A stretch of 50,236 bases of DNA from Thiorhodospira sibirica ATCC 700588. Its GTDB lineage: Bacteria > Pseudomonadota > Gammaproteobacteria > Ectothiorhodospirales > Ectothiorhodospiraceae. Both the position numbers and the translations under genes were made by a program. Below, piece after piece: positions 10,423 to 18,907 of the stretch (positions are counted from its first letter, which is position 1; each line of letters begins with the position of its first letter). The notes beneath the pieces were generated by a model. It searched no databases and was not told the DNA's origin. It saw nothing but the letters and a program-made list of their open reading frames with translations. The stretch spans positions 51,005 through 101,240 of the forward strand of contig NZ_MU255056.1 of assembly GCF_000227725.2 (NCBI RefSeq), in the 5' to 3' direction.

Positions 10423-10459
10423 ACATCATTTTACAAACAAGGTATATCAAAGCGTAACC

Positions 10460-11710
10460 TCAAGCAGGATGTGATTTTGCAGAAAACACCAGTGCATCTT
10501 TTTGATCAATCGCATAAACGATTTCTCCCATTGGCGCACGCAATAACCAGGCGCTGTGAATGCGCCCCATATCTACACTGATCTGCATTGATTCATTCTC
10601 TATGGCTATCTGATTTTTATCGGGTTTAAAGTCACTGGCATTCACGCTTAAACATCCCGTCAATCCCTGATGAGGCAGCTTAATATCCACGCGCCCCCAT
10701 GCCTGAAAAATCGCCAAAATCTCTGCCTGATCTGCCAGACTGATTGGCGTAGCATGTATATTGAGCGCCTCTTTAGCTGCATCACGAAAAATAAGATCCA
10801 AAGCCATGCCTATCGGCATCTCAATAGCCTCGGTAATCTCTTCAAGTTTAGCATCTGATTCTTTTTTTAGCGTCGCAAAAAAATGATTTTTCCAGCCATC
10901 CAATCCCATGCGCAATGAATGACCCGGCCTCTCATCATTGATGCTGCGCTCATCGGAGATATTATATTTGTGCGCATAGCCACGCGGGGTCAGCATCAAG
11001 CCATCTTGCATATAACTTTGGCTATTGCCGATCAACACCAGGCTTTGCATATTGATAGCGGCGCTTTGCAAATCAGCCAAAGTACAGGCGTCGATATTCT
11101 GCGTTGAACGATACGCCGCCTGTACAATCATCACCGGGGTTTCAGGCTGGCGATATTGCGCAATAATGCGCTGAGCTTCGTTGATCTGTTCGGTGCGGCG
11201 GCGGCTTTTAGGGTTATACAAGGCGATCACATAATCAGCCTGTGCGGCGGCCTGCAAACGCTTGGCAATCACCGCCCAGGGGGTCAGCAAATCGGATAAG
11301 GAGATGGCACAAAAATCATGTGCCAGCGGCGCCCCGACCAGTGCCGCACTGGCTGATAGGGCGCTGATGCCCGGAATCAGCTCAACCGCGATGGCGTCCC
11401 CCGGACGCCATCCGGCCTGCAAAAATATCTCATACGCCAAGGAAGCCAAGGCATAAATCCCGATATCCCCGGAAGATACCAAGGCCACGCGGCAGCCCTG
11501 CTGTGCGTAGGCATAGGCCGCTTTGCAACGCGCAATTTCCTCCGTCATGCCGCTGGCGATCACAGTTTGTCCAGTGAGCAGCGGCTTACAGAGCTCAATA
11601 TAGGCGTGATAACCGATCACGATCTCGGCCTCACATAGCGCCTGCTGGGCCCGCACGCTCATATATTCCGGCGCGCCTGGCCCGAGACTGACAAGAAAAA
11701 TCTTAGCCAT
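10460..11710 (-). CDS. cobJ: Precorrin-3B C17-methyltransferase (CobJ/CbiH) with a ~170-residue C-terminal extension
   Basis: Residues 1-245 form the SAM-dependent methyltransferase that methylates C17 and drives ring contraction: FLVSLGPGAPEYMS, the SSGDIGIYALASLAYE motif, VELIPGISALSASAALVGAPLAHDFC and TPRGY at the domain end. Usual CobJ/CbiH proteins stop near there. Residues about 246-416 are additional, with few cysteines, so this is not the iron-sulfur extension known from CbiH60. The extension has a WGRVDIKL segment and a late IHSAWLLRAP segment; I see at most a weak likeness to heme-utilisation (ChuX/HutX-like) folds, unproven. It overlaps the CbiG C-terminal gene by 8 bp. Confidence 0.9.
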   Translation of the reverse strand: MAKIFLVSLGPGAPEYMSVRAQQALCEAEIVIGYHAYIELCKPLLTGQTVIASGMTEEIARCKAAYAYAQQGCRVALVSSGDIGIYALASLAYEIFLQAGWRPGDAIAVELIPGISALSASAALVGAPLAHDFCAISLSDLLTPWAVIAKRLQAAAQADYVIALYNPKSRRRTEQINEAQRIIAQYRQPETPVMIVQAAYRSTQNIDACTLADLQSAAINMQSLVLIGNSQSYMQDGLMLTPRGYAHKYNISDERSINDERPGHSLRMGLDGWKNHFFATLKKESDAKLEEITEAIEMPIGMALDLIFRDAAKEALNIHATPISLADQAEILAIFQAWGRVDIKLPHQGLTGCLSVNASDFKPDKNQIAIENESMQISVDMGRIHSAWLLRAPMGEIVYAIDQKDALVFSAKSHPA

Positions 11711-12113
11711 TTGCGCAATTCATATCTTGGCATGCAATCGCGAGTGTGACATGCTTTGCATCCTTCCCACGATATTTATATTTTTCCAATATCAGATTTT
11801 CCATAGTAGTTTGTGCGCCAAGCAACGCCGCAGCCTCAGCAACCGCCGGGGTTGCCATATAACGCTGTACCGTGCTGGATGGATTGGGTACACTGACCTT
11901 GGCTAAGATCGGCGCATCGAATATATGAAGTGGGCATTGCAGGTCATGTGCTAATTGCAGAATTGCCGGCTCTTCTGACTTTTTTTCAATCGTGGCAAGC
12001 GCAACAATCTCATGTATTTCAATATTCACCTGCTGCAACACATGATGTAAGGCTTCTTTTACCGTTTGTACGCTGGTATTACGATCACAGCCAATGCCAA
12101 TAACATACTTCAT
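11703..12113 (-). CDS. CbiG C-terminal domain protein (CobE-like)
   Basis: 136 residues matching the free-standing CbiG C-terminal/CobE domain: start MKYVIGIGCDRNTS (family form GIGCRRG.S), then VALATIEKKSEEPAILQLA, VSVPNPSSTVQRYMATPAVAEAAALL and a Lys-rich strand before the end. In full-length CbiG this domain follows the lactone-opening part that releases acetaldehyde from cobalt-precorrin-5A. Its ATG follows the TAA of the upstream cbiG gene with no gap and in the same frame, so the pair is one CbiG chain split by a single stop codon. Translation probably depends on reinitiation. Confidence 0.88.
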   Translation of the reverse strand: MKYVIGIGCDRNTSVQTVKEALHHVLQQVNIEIHEIVALATIEKKSEEPAILQLAHDLQCPLHIFDAPILAKVSVPNPSSTVQRYMATPAVAEAAALLGAQTTMENLILEKYKYRGKDAKHVTLAIACQDMNCANG

Positions 12114-12854
12114 TTAATTTCCAAATCCAGGACGATAAACGACCAGACGTTCATGTAATTGCTGCCATATATCAGGAGGGATGGCGGCGTGCGTTACCCA
12201 TAAAATACCCTGATATCGCTGTAAATTGACGGCGGTAAACTGGCTAAAGCGGGTGACATTTTCAGGCCAGGCATAAGGCCAGTCATACAAGCATTCATCC
12301 TCTTCGATCAAGGCAATCGGTTCTGCATTCACCAGCATTGCCGCGACGCGGGTTAGATTGATGTTTGGCGCCTCAACCTGCCAGCCTTGTTCACGTCCAA
12401 GAATATCCACACTAAAGGTCTGGCTGGCATCAGAAGCGGTGGTTAATATCGCCTGCGCATCGATTAAGGCTGCAATTTTTTCTGCATAGGCATTGGCATA
12501 GCCCACATGGCCGGAAAGCACCGGAATGACAAAACGCGTTTCCTGATCAATCACCAGCACGCCAGGATCTTGATATTTGCAGCGTAGATGGGGGGCCACT
12601 AAACGCACCACAGCGCCCAGCGCCAGAAAAAAAATCAGCTGATCAAAGGCTTTGAAAATCCGCTCTATATGTGTGTTAAGCGCATTTTCATACAGGCAAA
12701 TATCCCTGCTTTCAGGTTTTTTTGCAGACAGCAGATAACCGAATTTTTGGGGACAAAAAAGCGTTCCATGTCCTATTTTTAAAGCCAGTCTTTCGCCAGA
12801 CATGACGCCTTTTTTTGTGACCGTAATCAAGGCAACTTTTTTATCAGCCGTCAT
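12114..12854 (-). CDS. cbiG: Cobalt-precorrin-5A hydrolase, N-terminal and central CbiG domains
   Basis: 246 residues covering the CbiG N-terminal and central domains: FFLALGAVVRLVAPHLRCKYQDP and VIPVLSGHVGYANAYAEKIA (family form LSGH.GGAN..A..IA). CbiG opens the delta-lactone of cobalt-precorrin-5A, a step of the early-cobalt (anaerobic) route, which agrees with the CbiX cobaltochelatase in the same operon. The third domain is encoded by the next ORF after an in-frame TAA. The start overlaps cobI by 11 bp. Confidence 0.9.
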   Translation of the reverse strand: MTADKKVALITVTKKGVMSGERLALKIGHGTLFCPQKFGYLLSAKKPESRDICLYENALNTHIERIFKAFDQLIFFLALGAVVRLVAPHLRCKYQDPGVLVIDQETRFVIPVLSGHVGYANAYAEKIAALIDAQAILTTASDASQTFSVDILGREQGWQVEAPNINLTRVAAMLVNAEPIALIEEDECLYDWPYAWPENVTRFSQFTAVNLQRYQGILWVTHAAIPPDIWQQLHERLVVYRPGFGN

Positions 12855-13569
12855 GTTTGTTTTTTATCATCAGCAAAGATAGATAATGCATTTCTTTTGC
12901 AGACAGTGTTCTGAGATCATGCGTCACACGCTCCATCGACGTTCCCATCCGCTCACCAAAATACACTTCCGGCATTTTTTCAAGCAGATTGAGCTGTTGA
13001 AAAATCTCACGCCAGTGAGGCTTTATTTTCAATAAAACAATGGTATTAAAATTTGCAAACAGGCTATCCCACTGCACCAAAGCGCGCACTGCGGGTAAAA
13101 TCGCAATGGCATCATGCGCACACGCCAGCGGCTGATTGAGCTTCGCGGCGAGATCTTGATATGCACTGATACCGGGCAGGGTCACAATGACAGCAGCAGG
13201 GTTGATGCTTTGCAAGGTGCGCGCAAGATAAGTGAAGCTGGCATAGGTCGATGCATCACCTTCCACCAAAAAATGGACATCCTGTCCGCACAGCAAGCGA
13301 TCATTGACATAGGATGCGGCCTCAAGCCAGGCTTGCGTCAAACAGGCTGAATCATGGGTCATCGGAAACAGCAAAGGCGTGGCATTGATCGGAATCTTTA
13401 GCCCGCTGCGCTGGAGAATTTCCAGGGCATAACTGGGTCGATTGATCTGACTCACTGGATACACCCACTGGGCATTCTTTTGTAATATCTCCCAGGCTTG
13501 GCGGGTAATCAGTGCAGGATCACCCGGCCCCAGAGAAACACCATATAATCTGCCGAGTTCTTGCATCAT
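12844..13569 (-). CDS. cobI: Precorrin-2/cobalt-factor II C20-methyltransferase (CobI/CbiL)
   Basis: 241-residue SAM-dependent methyltransferase of the tetrapyrrole family. Visible motifs: LYGVSLGPGDPALITRQAWEIL at the N-terminus, the CGQDVHFLVEGDASTYASFTYL loop and TLPGISAYQDLAAKLNQPLA. It adds the C20 methyl group. CbiX in the operon suggests the cobalt-loaded substrate. Two adjacent ATGs are possible (13569 or 13566); the first overlaps the cobL stop as ATGA, indicating coupled translation. Confidence 0.92.
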   Translation of the reverse strand: MMQELGRLYGVSLGPGDPALITRQAWEILQKNAQWVYPVSQINRPSYALEILQRSGLKIPINATPLLFPMTHDSACLTQAWLEAASYVNDRLLCGQDVHFLVEGDASTYASFTYLARTLQSINPAAVIVTLPGISAYQDLAAKLNQPLACAHDAIAILPAVRALVQWDSLFANFNTIVLLKIKPHWREIFQQLNLLEKMPEVYFGERMGTSMERVTHDLRTLSAKEMHYLSLLMIKNKHDG

Positions 13570-14897
13570 TGCAGCTGGGATTTAAGCAGTGAGGACGTCT
13601 GTACAGACATCATCCAAACGGGATTATCTGCGACAAAGCGATGCATATTTAAAATAGGTCGCGTCTGTGCGCTTTGTAATTGTGTAATTTTCCAAGGAAC
13701 GTGCCATTTTTTTAAACACGCTATGGCGCTATGCAGATTTTCAAGCGTCACAAAATTCATGAGCAAAAAGCCGCCGTTTTTTAAACGATGCAGACTTAAA
13801 CGCATCAGCTCCGTGAGCTGGCCATCCGAACCGCCGATAAACACAGCATCAGGGGCGGGCCAATGTTCCATGCCATGAGGGGCTTTATTCAATACCAAGG
13901 AATAATTATATACACCAAGCTTGATCGCATTCTGTAAGGCAATCTTATAGGTTTTTGGATTTTTTTCAATCGCATAAACATAGCCATCCGGGCAAAGTCT
14001 TGCGGCCTCTAAACCCAGCGCACCAAAGCCCGCGCCGATGTCCCAAACAATGCTATCGGAACATAACTGCATCTGTGCCAGCGTCACTGCTCGCACGTCG
14101 CGCTTGGTCAACAGGCTGTGTGGATTGTCTGCCGGTTGATAGTTTTCGTCGTCCAAACCAAAGCGCACCACCGATTTCACTGCAGACATACGCCATAATA
14201 AAACCAGATTAGGCGCAGAGAATGTTATTTTGGCAATGTCAGAAACGCTGCAATTATCCACAATACGTTCAGCAGTTCCGCCGAGTTTTTCAAAGATGAC
14301 CATCTTGACACTATCCGCCAAACCTGCAGCAAGCAAAAGCCGGGCGATACGATCCGGACTATTTTCCGGACTGGTAAAAATCGCCATGTGTGCATGTGTA
14401 TGACAGGCTTTAATAATGGGATAAAGATGATGTTCAGGGCCTGCCGTCGGCGTCCATTCCCCATCATCCCGATGATGCACGGAAATAAGCTTGATATTTT
14501 GCCAGGGACGGTGAATCCGCGCACAGGCAAGTTGCACTGCTGATAGATTAGGAATCACCGTCGCACGGTATTTGCTGTTTTTGCTTAAATAGCCCCCGAT
14601 ACCATAACACAACGGATCACCACTGGCCAGTACCACAAGCTGCTTTTGCTGGGATAATGCAGTATCTATCCAGAGCGGAACCTGCGCTAAAACCTCGTCC
14701 AGTTCATAACATTGTGCGCTGGCCTTGATGTGCTCATGCACTAAGGCCAAAAGATGGACCGCCCCAATCACAACATCTGCATTTTGCAGGCATCGTAATG
14801 CCTGTTGGCACAGACTGGAAGAACCGTCCCCCAAGACACCAATAATATGGTAAGTGGGCGCATTGACAGGCGTGCAGGTATCTAAAGCGGTGTTCAT
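13566..14897 (-). CDS. cobL: Precorrin-6Y C5,15-methyltransferase (decarboxylating), CbiE-CbiT fusion
   Basis: 443 residues. The N-terminal ~230 form the CbiE methyltransferase half (YHIIGVLGDG, VVLASGDPLCYGIGGYL, VIPNLSAVQLACARI). The C-terminal ~200 form the Rossmann-type CbiT half (DIGAGFGALGLEAARL, AIEKNPKTYKIALQNA, APDAVFIGGSDGQ). Together they methylate C5 and C15 and remove the acetate carboxyl at C12. Both halves look intact. It starts 8 bp after cbiM and overlaps cobI at its stop. Confidence 0.94.
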   Translation of the reverse strand: MNTALDTCTPVNAPTYHIIGVLGDGSSSLCQQALRCLQNADVVIGAVHLLALVHEHIKASAQCYELDEVLAQVPLWIDTALSQQKQLVVLASGDPLCYGIGGYLSKNSKYRATVIPNLSAVQLACARIHRPWQNIKLISVHHRDDGEWTPTAGPEHHLYPIIKACHTHAHMAIFTSPENSPDRIARLLLAAGLADSVKMVIFEKLGGTAERIVDNCSVSDIAKITFSAPNLVLLWRMSAVKSVVRFGLDDENYQPADNPHSLLTKRDVRAVTLAQMQLCSDSIVWDIGAGFGALGLEAARLCPDGYVYAIEKNPKTYKIALQNAIKLGVYNYSLVLNKAPHGMEHWPAPDAVFIGGSDGQLTELMRLSLHRLKNGGFLLMNFVTLENLHSAIACLKKWHVPWKITQLQSAQTRPILNMHRFVADNPVWMMSVQTSSLLKSQLQ

Positions 14898-14905
14898 TTT
14901 AAGGT

Positions 14906-15529
14906 TTATGGTGTTGTGTTTTTCCAGAAGGTTCTGGCAAAAATATCAGGCTTTACTTTTTTGATCAAAATGACAGCAACTGCGCACAATAAGCCTTCAA
15001 TGATCATCACGGGAAGATGTGCAATGATGGCAAACTTGGCGATCATGAAAAACGCCTCACCTGAGAGCATCAGCACCAGCGCAATGCTCAAAGCCGTCAA
15101 GAGAATCGCACCGCCGCCGGCAATGGCACCCCACACAGCCGCAATCCGTATATCTGGATGACGCACGCCGTGAATACACAGGTAATGTAAAAGTACCGCA
15201 GGCAAGGCAACGCTTAAAGTATTGATCCCTAATACCGTTATTCCACCGAACCCCAAAAACACCGCTTGTAGAAGCAGCGCAATGAATAATGCAGGAAAGG
15301 CTGCAAATCCGAGTATCAGACCCGCCAGGCCATTCATCAAAAGGTGAACACTGGATGGCCCTAAAGGCACATGAATCAATGAAGCAATGAAAAATACCGC
15401 TGAGATAACCCCGGCAGCCGGGATATTTTCCAAGGTCAAGCGATGCAGGCCGATAGCAATCCCGGCAATGGCGAGAAGACTGCCTGCAATCAGTACTTCA
15501 TGTGTAACCACACCATCAACGATATGCAT
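14906..15529 (-). CDS. cbiM: Cobalt ECF transporter substrate-binding membrane subunit CbiM
   Basis: 207-residue integral membrane protein beginning MHIVDG, the N-terminal signature in which the amino group and His2 bind the metal ion in CbiM/NikM. GPSSVHLLMNGLAGLILG and GFGGITVLGINTL are further family segments, and about six hydrophobic helices are visible. CbiM normally works with CbiN, CbiQ and the ATPase CbiO; none is adjacent, so the energising module must be shared or encoded elsewhere. Its place right after the cobaltochelatase gene supports Co2+ uptake for corrinoid synthesis. No strong ribosome site is seen. Confidence 0.93.
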   Translation of the reverse strand: MHIVDGVVTHEVLIAGSLLAIAGIAIGLHRLTLENIPAAGVISAVFFIASLIHVPLGPSSVHLLMNGLAGLILGFAAFPALFIALLLQAVFLGFGGITVLGINTLSVALPAVLLHYLCIHGVRHPDIRIAAVWGAIAGGGAILLTALSIALVLMLSGEAFFMIAKFAIIAHLPVMIIEGLLCAVAVILIKKVKPDIFARTFWKNTTP

Positions 15530-15543
15530 AAATCTGGATTTTT

Positions 15544-16389
15544 TCAGTGTTGATGATGGCTGTGATGATGATCATGATGATGCGTATGATCAGACGCCGC
15601 TTTGTGTGGGCAACCATCACAAGGCATGTGATGCTCTGGTGTATCAGCCTGTGTGACGCGCTGCGAAACCAGCATGAAAATCTCGTCTTCAAAACCAAAA
15701 TAATCACCACAGCTAAACCGTATCTGCGGGTATTGTTGTTTTAAATGCTGTACTTGCCGCTGGATTCGTTCGATCAAAACGCCTGTAAATAAATAATACG
15801 GCAAAATAATCAGCTGCATCATTCCCAACCGTACCTGCTGCTGCACCACTGTTTCCAGGCGCGGATAGGTAATTCCGGTAAAGGCGATATCAATCATGTG
15901 CCGATGCTCTGTGCTTTCCTGTAGCCAGCGCGCTATTTTTGCCACATCGCCATTGGCCATAGGATCCGATGAACCACGACCGAGAAGGATAACTCCAGTG
16001 CGTGTGGGGTCAGGATGATCCAAATCACGCATGGCCTGCTGCAGGCGTCTTTTTAAAATCGAAAAAATGGCATCACAGGCGCCCAAAGGTGGCATATAAA
16101 TAAATTCAGTCTGCGGATATTGCCTACGCGCCGCTGCAATATATTCAGGGATCTCGGCTTTGACGTGACCCGCCGCGTTTAAGATCAATGGCACGACAAT
16201 GACACGTTCAGCCTGTTTGGCCGCTTTTTCCAGACCTTCATCGAGCAAAACCTCTGCAAGCTCGATAAAACAAACCTCAATATGCCATTCAGGCATCTGG
16301 CGTTGCCAGCGTTGGGCAAAGGCTGTGATTTCTTCATTACCCGGTGCATGACGTGATCCGTGACCCACTAATAAAATGGTTTCTTGCAT
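15544..16389 (-). CDS. cbiX: Sirohydrochlorin cobaltochelatase CbiX, long form with His-rich tail
   Basis: 281 residues with two CbiX/SirB-type halves. The first begins ILLVGHGSRHAPGNEEI with the metal-ligand His, and has VPLILNAAGHVKAEIPEYI with a second ligand His; the second has ILLGRGSSDP and LIILPYYLFTGVLIERI. It inserts Co2+ into sirohydrochlorin, committing to the early-cobalt route. The C-terminus holds CDGCPH followed by a run with about nine His in fourteen residues, a metal-storage or delivery tail as in long CbiX. First gene of the operon, about 295 bp downstream of the B12 riboswitch. Confidence 0.93.
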   Translation of the reverse strand: MQETILLVGHGSRHAPGNEEITAFAQRWQRQMPEWHIEVCFIELAEVLLDEGLEKAAKQAERVIVVPLILNAAGHVKAEIPEYIAAARRQYPQTEFIYMPPLGACDAIFSILKRRLQQAMRDLDHPDPTRTGVILLGRGSSDPMANGDVAKIARWLQESTEHRHMIDIAFTGITYPRLETVVQQQVRLGMMQLIILPYYLFTGVLIERIQRQVQHLKQQYPQIRFSCGDYFGFEDEIFMLVSQRVTQADTPEHHMPCDGCPHKAASDHTHHHDHHHSHHQH

Positions 16390-16683
16390 AGCGTATTACA
16401 CCTGAAGCAATAATGAAGTCTATGGATGGTACACCACGCGACCGTCAGCCTGAACACCACCAAGGCCCGCCACGTCGATACATGAGCTGTTAGAGGGAAA
16501 AGCAAAGGGGGATGGATAGCGAGAACATCGCACGCTAACGACAACAGCAAACGCATTGCTGCCGCGCTGACTCGGCTGGAGATTGTTTTTCAGGTTATCC
16601 GGCATGAACTACCACGCCGCACACACCCAAGGTCCAGTCGGCCCATTCCACACCCCGTGGCATGTACCTCTAAAACACTCAAC
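16390..16683 (-). other. Leader between B12 riboswitch and cbiX, no convincing gene
   Basis: About 294 bp of transcribed leader. Short frames (about 61 codons) exist on the minus strand but have no ribosome site and no recognisable product. I looked for the small cobalt-transport protein CbtB, often found after B12 riboswitches, and found no His-containing CbtB end. The stretch probably contains the expression platform. Confidence 0.4.
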
Positions 16684-16865
16684 AGGTCGGTCTTCTGGCT
16701 TACCCTGCAAACGGTTTGCGCTTGCCTTCCCAAGTGATAAAACCACTCAGTGGCATAGATGAACGCAATACCTCAGGCTTACAGCAGCGGGGGCTGCGCC
16801 GGAATGGTTTAAGCCTGTTGGCTCAAACGGCACCGGTCTTCCCGTTTCACCCTGACACGCGATCG
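16684..16865 (-). ncRNA. Cobalamin riboswitch upstream of the corrinoid operon
   Basis: Read on the minus strand, the conserved B12 aptamer blocks occur in order: GGGTGAAACGGGAAG near 16850, CCGGTG, CATTCCGGCGCAGCCCCCGC, CTGTAAGC, GCCACTG, TTGGGAAGGC and the B12 box AAGCCAGAAGACCGACCTG at the 3' end. Bound adenosylcobalamin would shut off the cbiX-to-cobB operon. The promoter 30 bp upstream (16897-16925) fits. The B12 box departs slightly from the consensus (GAAGACC for GGAGACC). Confidence 0.92.
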
Positions 16866-16896
16866 CCTGTCAGGACTCCTGATGAACGTGCGCGCA

Positions 16897-16925
16897 AGAA
16901 TAGGCGATCTTTCGCCATGAATCAA
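16897..16925 (-). promoter_or_regulatory. Predicted sigma-70 promoter of the corrinoid operon
   Basis: On the minus strand TTGATT is followed after 17 bp by TATTCT. Transcription would start about 30 bp before the aptamer. Confidence 0.6.
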
Positions 16926-17178
16926 GGTATCTGCTTAATTTTCCGCTTGCTCAGTTCGAGCGCCGGCGTGGAACGTTCATCCATTTTGTGCGAAAAATTC
17001 GGCCTTGCATATTGAGGTGGGGTAGTACGTCGGTGCAAGCTGACCCTAACGCACCACGCACCCGGCGGGTGTTCCGCGCCAAGATCGTCTTTGCCGCTTC
17101 ATCTGTTCGTCATGGGCATTTCATCATTTATTCATGCGGATGGTTGAGACTCTCGTATTTTGGCAGGAGATCACGTCT

Positions 17179-18879
17179 ATGCAAGCACGTTTATTGACAA
17201 CCACGGCGGTGACGCTTATCGGCGCAGCCGTTTTATTATCTGGCTGTAATTCTTCCTCATCTTCATCCAGTGCCACTGAGCCAAGCGATGGCGCGGATTC
17301 TGCGACCACGGTTTCTTTGTCGGTACTGGGCCAATATCGTAGCGGGGAATATGCCCGCAGTGCGGCCGAGATCGTAAGCTATGATCCGGCAAGCCGCCGG
17401 GCCTTTGTGATCAATGCCGCCACTCGGCAGGTGGATGTGCTGGATATGAATGATCCGGCCAATCCGGCGCGGCTGTTTTCCATTGATGTCTCCGATATCG
17501 GTGCTGATGCCAATAGTGTGGCGGTCAAAGATGGCATGGTTGCCGTCGCGGTCGAAGCCTATGAGCGAACGGATAACGGTTTTGTGGTGTTACTGGATAC
17601 GGATGGCAACCGCTTGAACGTGCTTGAGGCTGGCGCTTTGCCGGATGCCCTGACCTTTTCGCCCAATGGACGCTATGTGCTGGTGGCCAATGAGGGCGAG
17701 CCCAACGGGGAGTATACGATTGATCCTGAAGGCTCGGTTTCCATTATTGACCTTAGTGGCGGTGCGCAACAGGCCACAGTGCGCACGGCTGATTTTCGTG
17801 CCTGGAATGGCCGCGAGGATGCGCTGCGCGCTGCCGGTGTGAGAATCTTTGGACCCAATGCCAGTGCCGCTCAGGATCTTGAGCCAGAGTGGGTGGAGGT
17901 GACACAGGATTCCCGCACGGCGTATGTTTCTTTGCAGGAAAACAATGCCATCGCGGTGATTGATATTGAGCAGGCCACGGTGACGAATATCTTTGCGCTG
18001 GGATTTAAAGACTGGTCAGAAAATGGCGCGTGGTCAGGGCGTGGTTTTGATGCCAGTGATCGTGATGGCGGCATCTATATCCGCCATTGGCCTGTGCGGG
18101 GGATTTATCAGCCTGATACCATTCGTCTGTATGAAACCGCTGGCCAGACCTATATCGTGACCGCCAATGAAGGCGATGCCAGGGATTATCCCGGCTGGAC
18201 GGAGGAGTTCCGGGTAGGCCAGTTGCAGCTTGATCCGCAGGCCTTTCCAGATGCGGCGGTATTGCAGCAAAACGATCAATTAGGCCGCTTGCGGGTGACG
18301 TCTACCATGGGGGTGAGCAATGGCTGCAATCCTTCAGACAAAGCAACCCATGTGGTGACGGAGTGTGTCTATGATGCCCTCTATGCCTTTGGGGCGCGCT
18401 CCATGTCCATCTTTCGTGTGACTGACAATGGATTGGTCAAGGTCTATGATACAGGCTCGCAGATGGAGGAGATCACCGCACAACGCTATCCGCATGATTT
18501 TAATGCTAATAACAGCGAAAACAACAGCTTTGATAGCCGCTCTGATGATAAAGGCCCCGAGCCAGAAGGCATTGCGCTGGGTGAGGTTGATGGGCGCATG
18601 TATGCCTTTGTAGGTCTTGAGCGCATTGGTGGGGTAATGGTGTATGACATTACCGAACCGGAGCAGACGGTTTTTGTGCAATACATCAATAATCGTGACT
18701 TTAGCCTGCCCAACACCCCCGAGGCACTGACCACCACGGATCTAGGCGCTGAAGGTCTGCATTTCATCCCGACGGTGCACAGTCCCGACCGTGAAGGACG
18801 GCCTTTGCTGCTGGTGGGCAATGAAGTCAGCGGGACCACCACCGTTTTTGTGATCGATCGCGTCGCGGTTGAGGATTGA
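17179..18879 (+). CDS. Lipoprotein of the choice-of-anchor I family (beta-propeller-like)
   Basis: About 566 residues. The start at 17179 follows AGGAG with nine-base spacing; a longer frame from 17134 has no ribosome site. MQARLLTTTAVTLIG leads to a lipobox LSGC (Cys23) and a Ser-rich linker, so an exported lipid-anchored protein is expected. Propeller-like repeats follow (FVINAATRQVDVLDM, LTFSPNGRYVLVANEGEPN, YIVTANEGDARDYPGW, GPEPEGIALGEVDGRMYAFVGLER). NEGEPN and NEGDARDY are typical of the choice-of-anchor I family, found in phosphatase-type exported proteins, but no catalytic phosphatase domain is present. Substrate unknown. Divergent from the corrinoid operon; mobA follows 28 bp later. 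Confidence 0.85.
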   Translation: MQARLLTTTAVTLIGAAVLLSGCNSSSSSSSATEPSDGADSATTVSLSVLGQYRSGEYARSAAEIVSYDPASRRAFVINAATRQVDVLDMNDPANPARLFSIDVSDIGADANSVAVKDGMVAVAVEAYERTDNGFVVLLDTDGNRLNVLEAGALPDALTFSPNGRYVLVANEGEPNGEYTIDPEGSVSIIDLSGGAQQATVRTADFRAWNGREDALRAAGVRIFGPNASAAQDLEPEWVEVTQDSRTAYVSLQENNAIAVIDIEQATVTNIFALGFKDWSENGAWSGRGFDASDRDGGIYIRHWPVRGIYQPDTIRLYETAGQTYIVTANEGDARDYPGWTEEFRVGQLQLDPQAFPDAAVLQQNDQLGRLRVTSTMGVSNGCNPSDKATHVVTECVYDALYAFGARSMSIFRVTDNGLVKVYDTGSQMEEITAQRYPHDFNANNSENNSFDSRSDDKGPEPEGIALGEVDGRMYAFVGLERIGGVMVYDITEPEQTVFVQYINNRDFSLPNTPEALTTTDLGAEGLHFIPTVHSPDREGRPLLLVGNEVSGTTTVFVIDRVAVED

Positions 18880-18907
18880 TCGTCTCTCATGTGAAAACCG
18901 GAGCTTT

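Noticed and set aside
16390-16683. A cbtB-type small cobalt transport gene between riboswitch and cbiX
   Set aside because: No frame shows the single membrane helix and His-containing end of CbtB, and none has a ribosome site.
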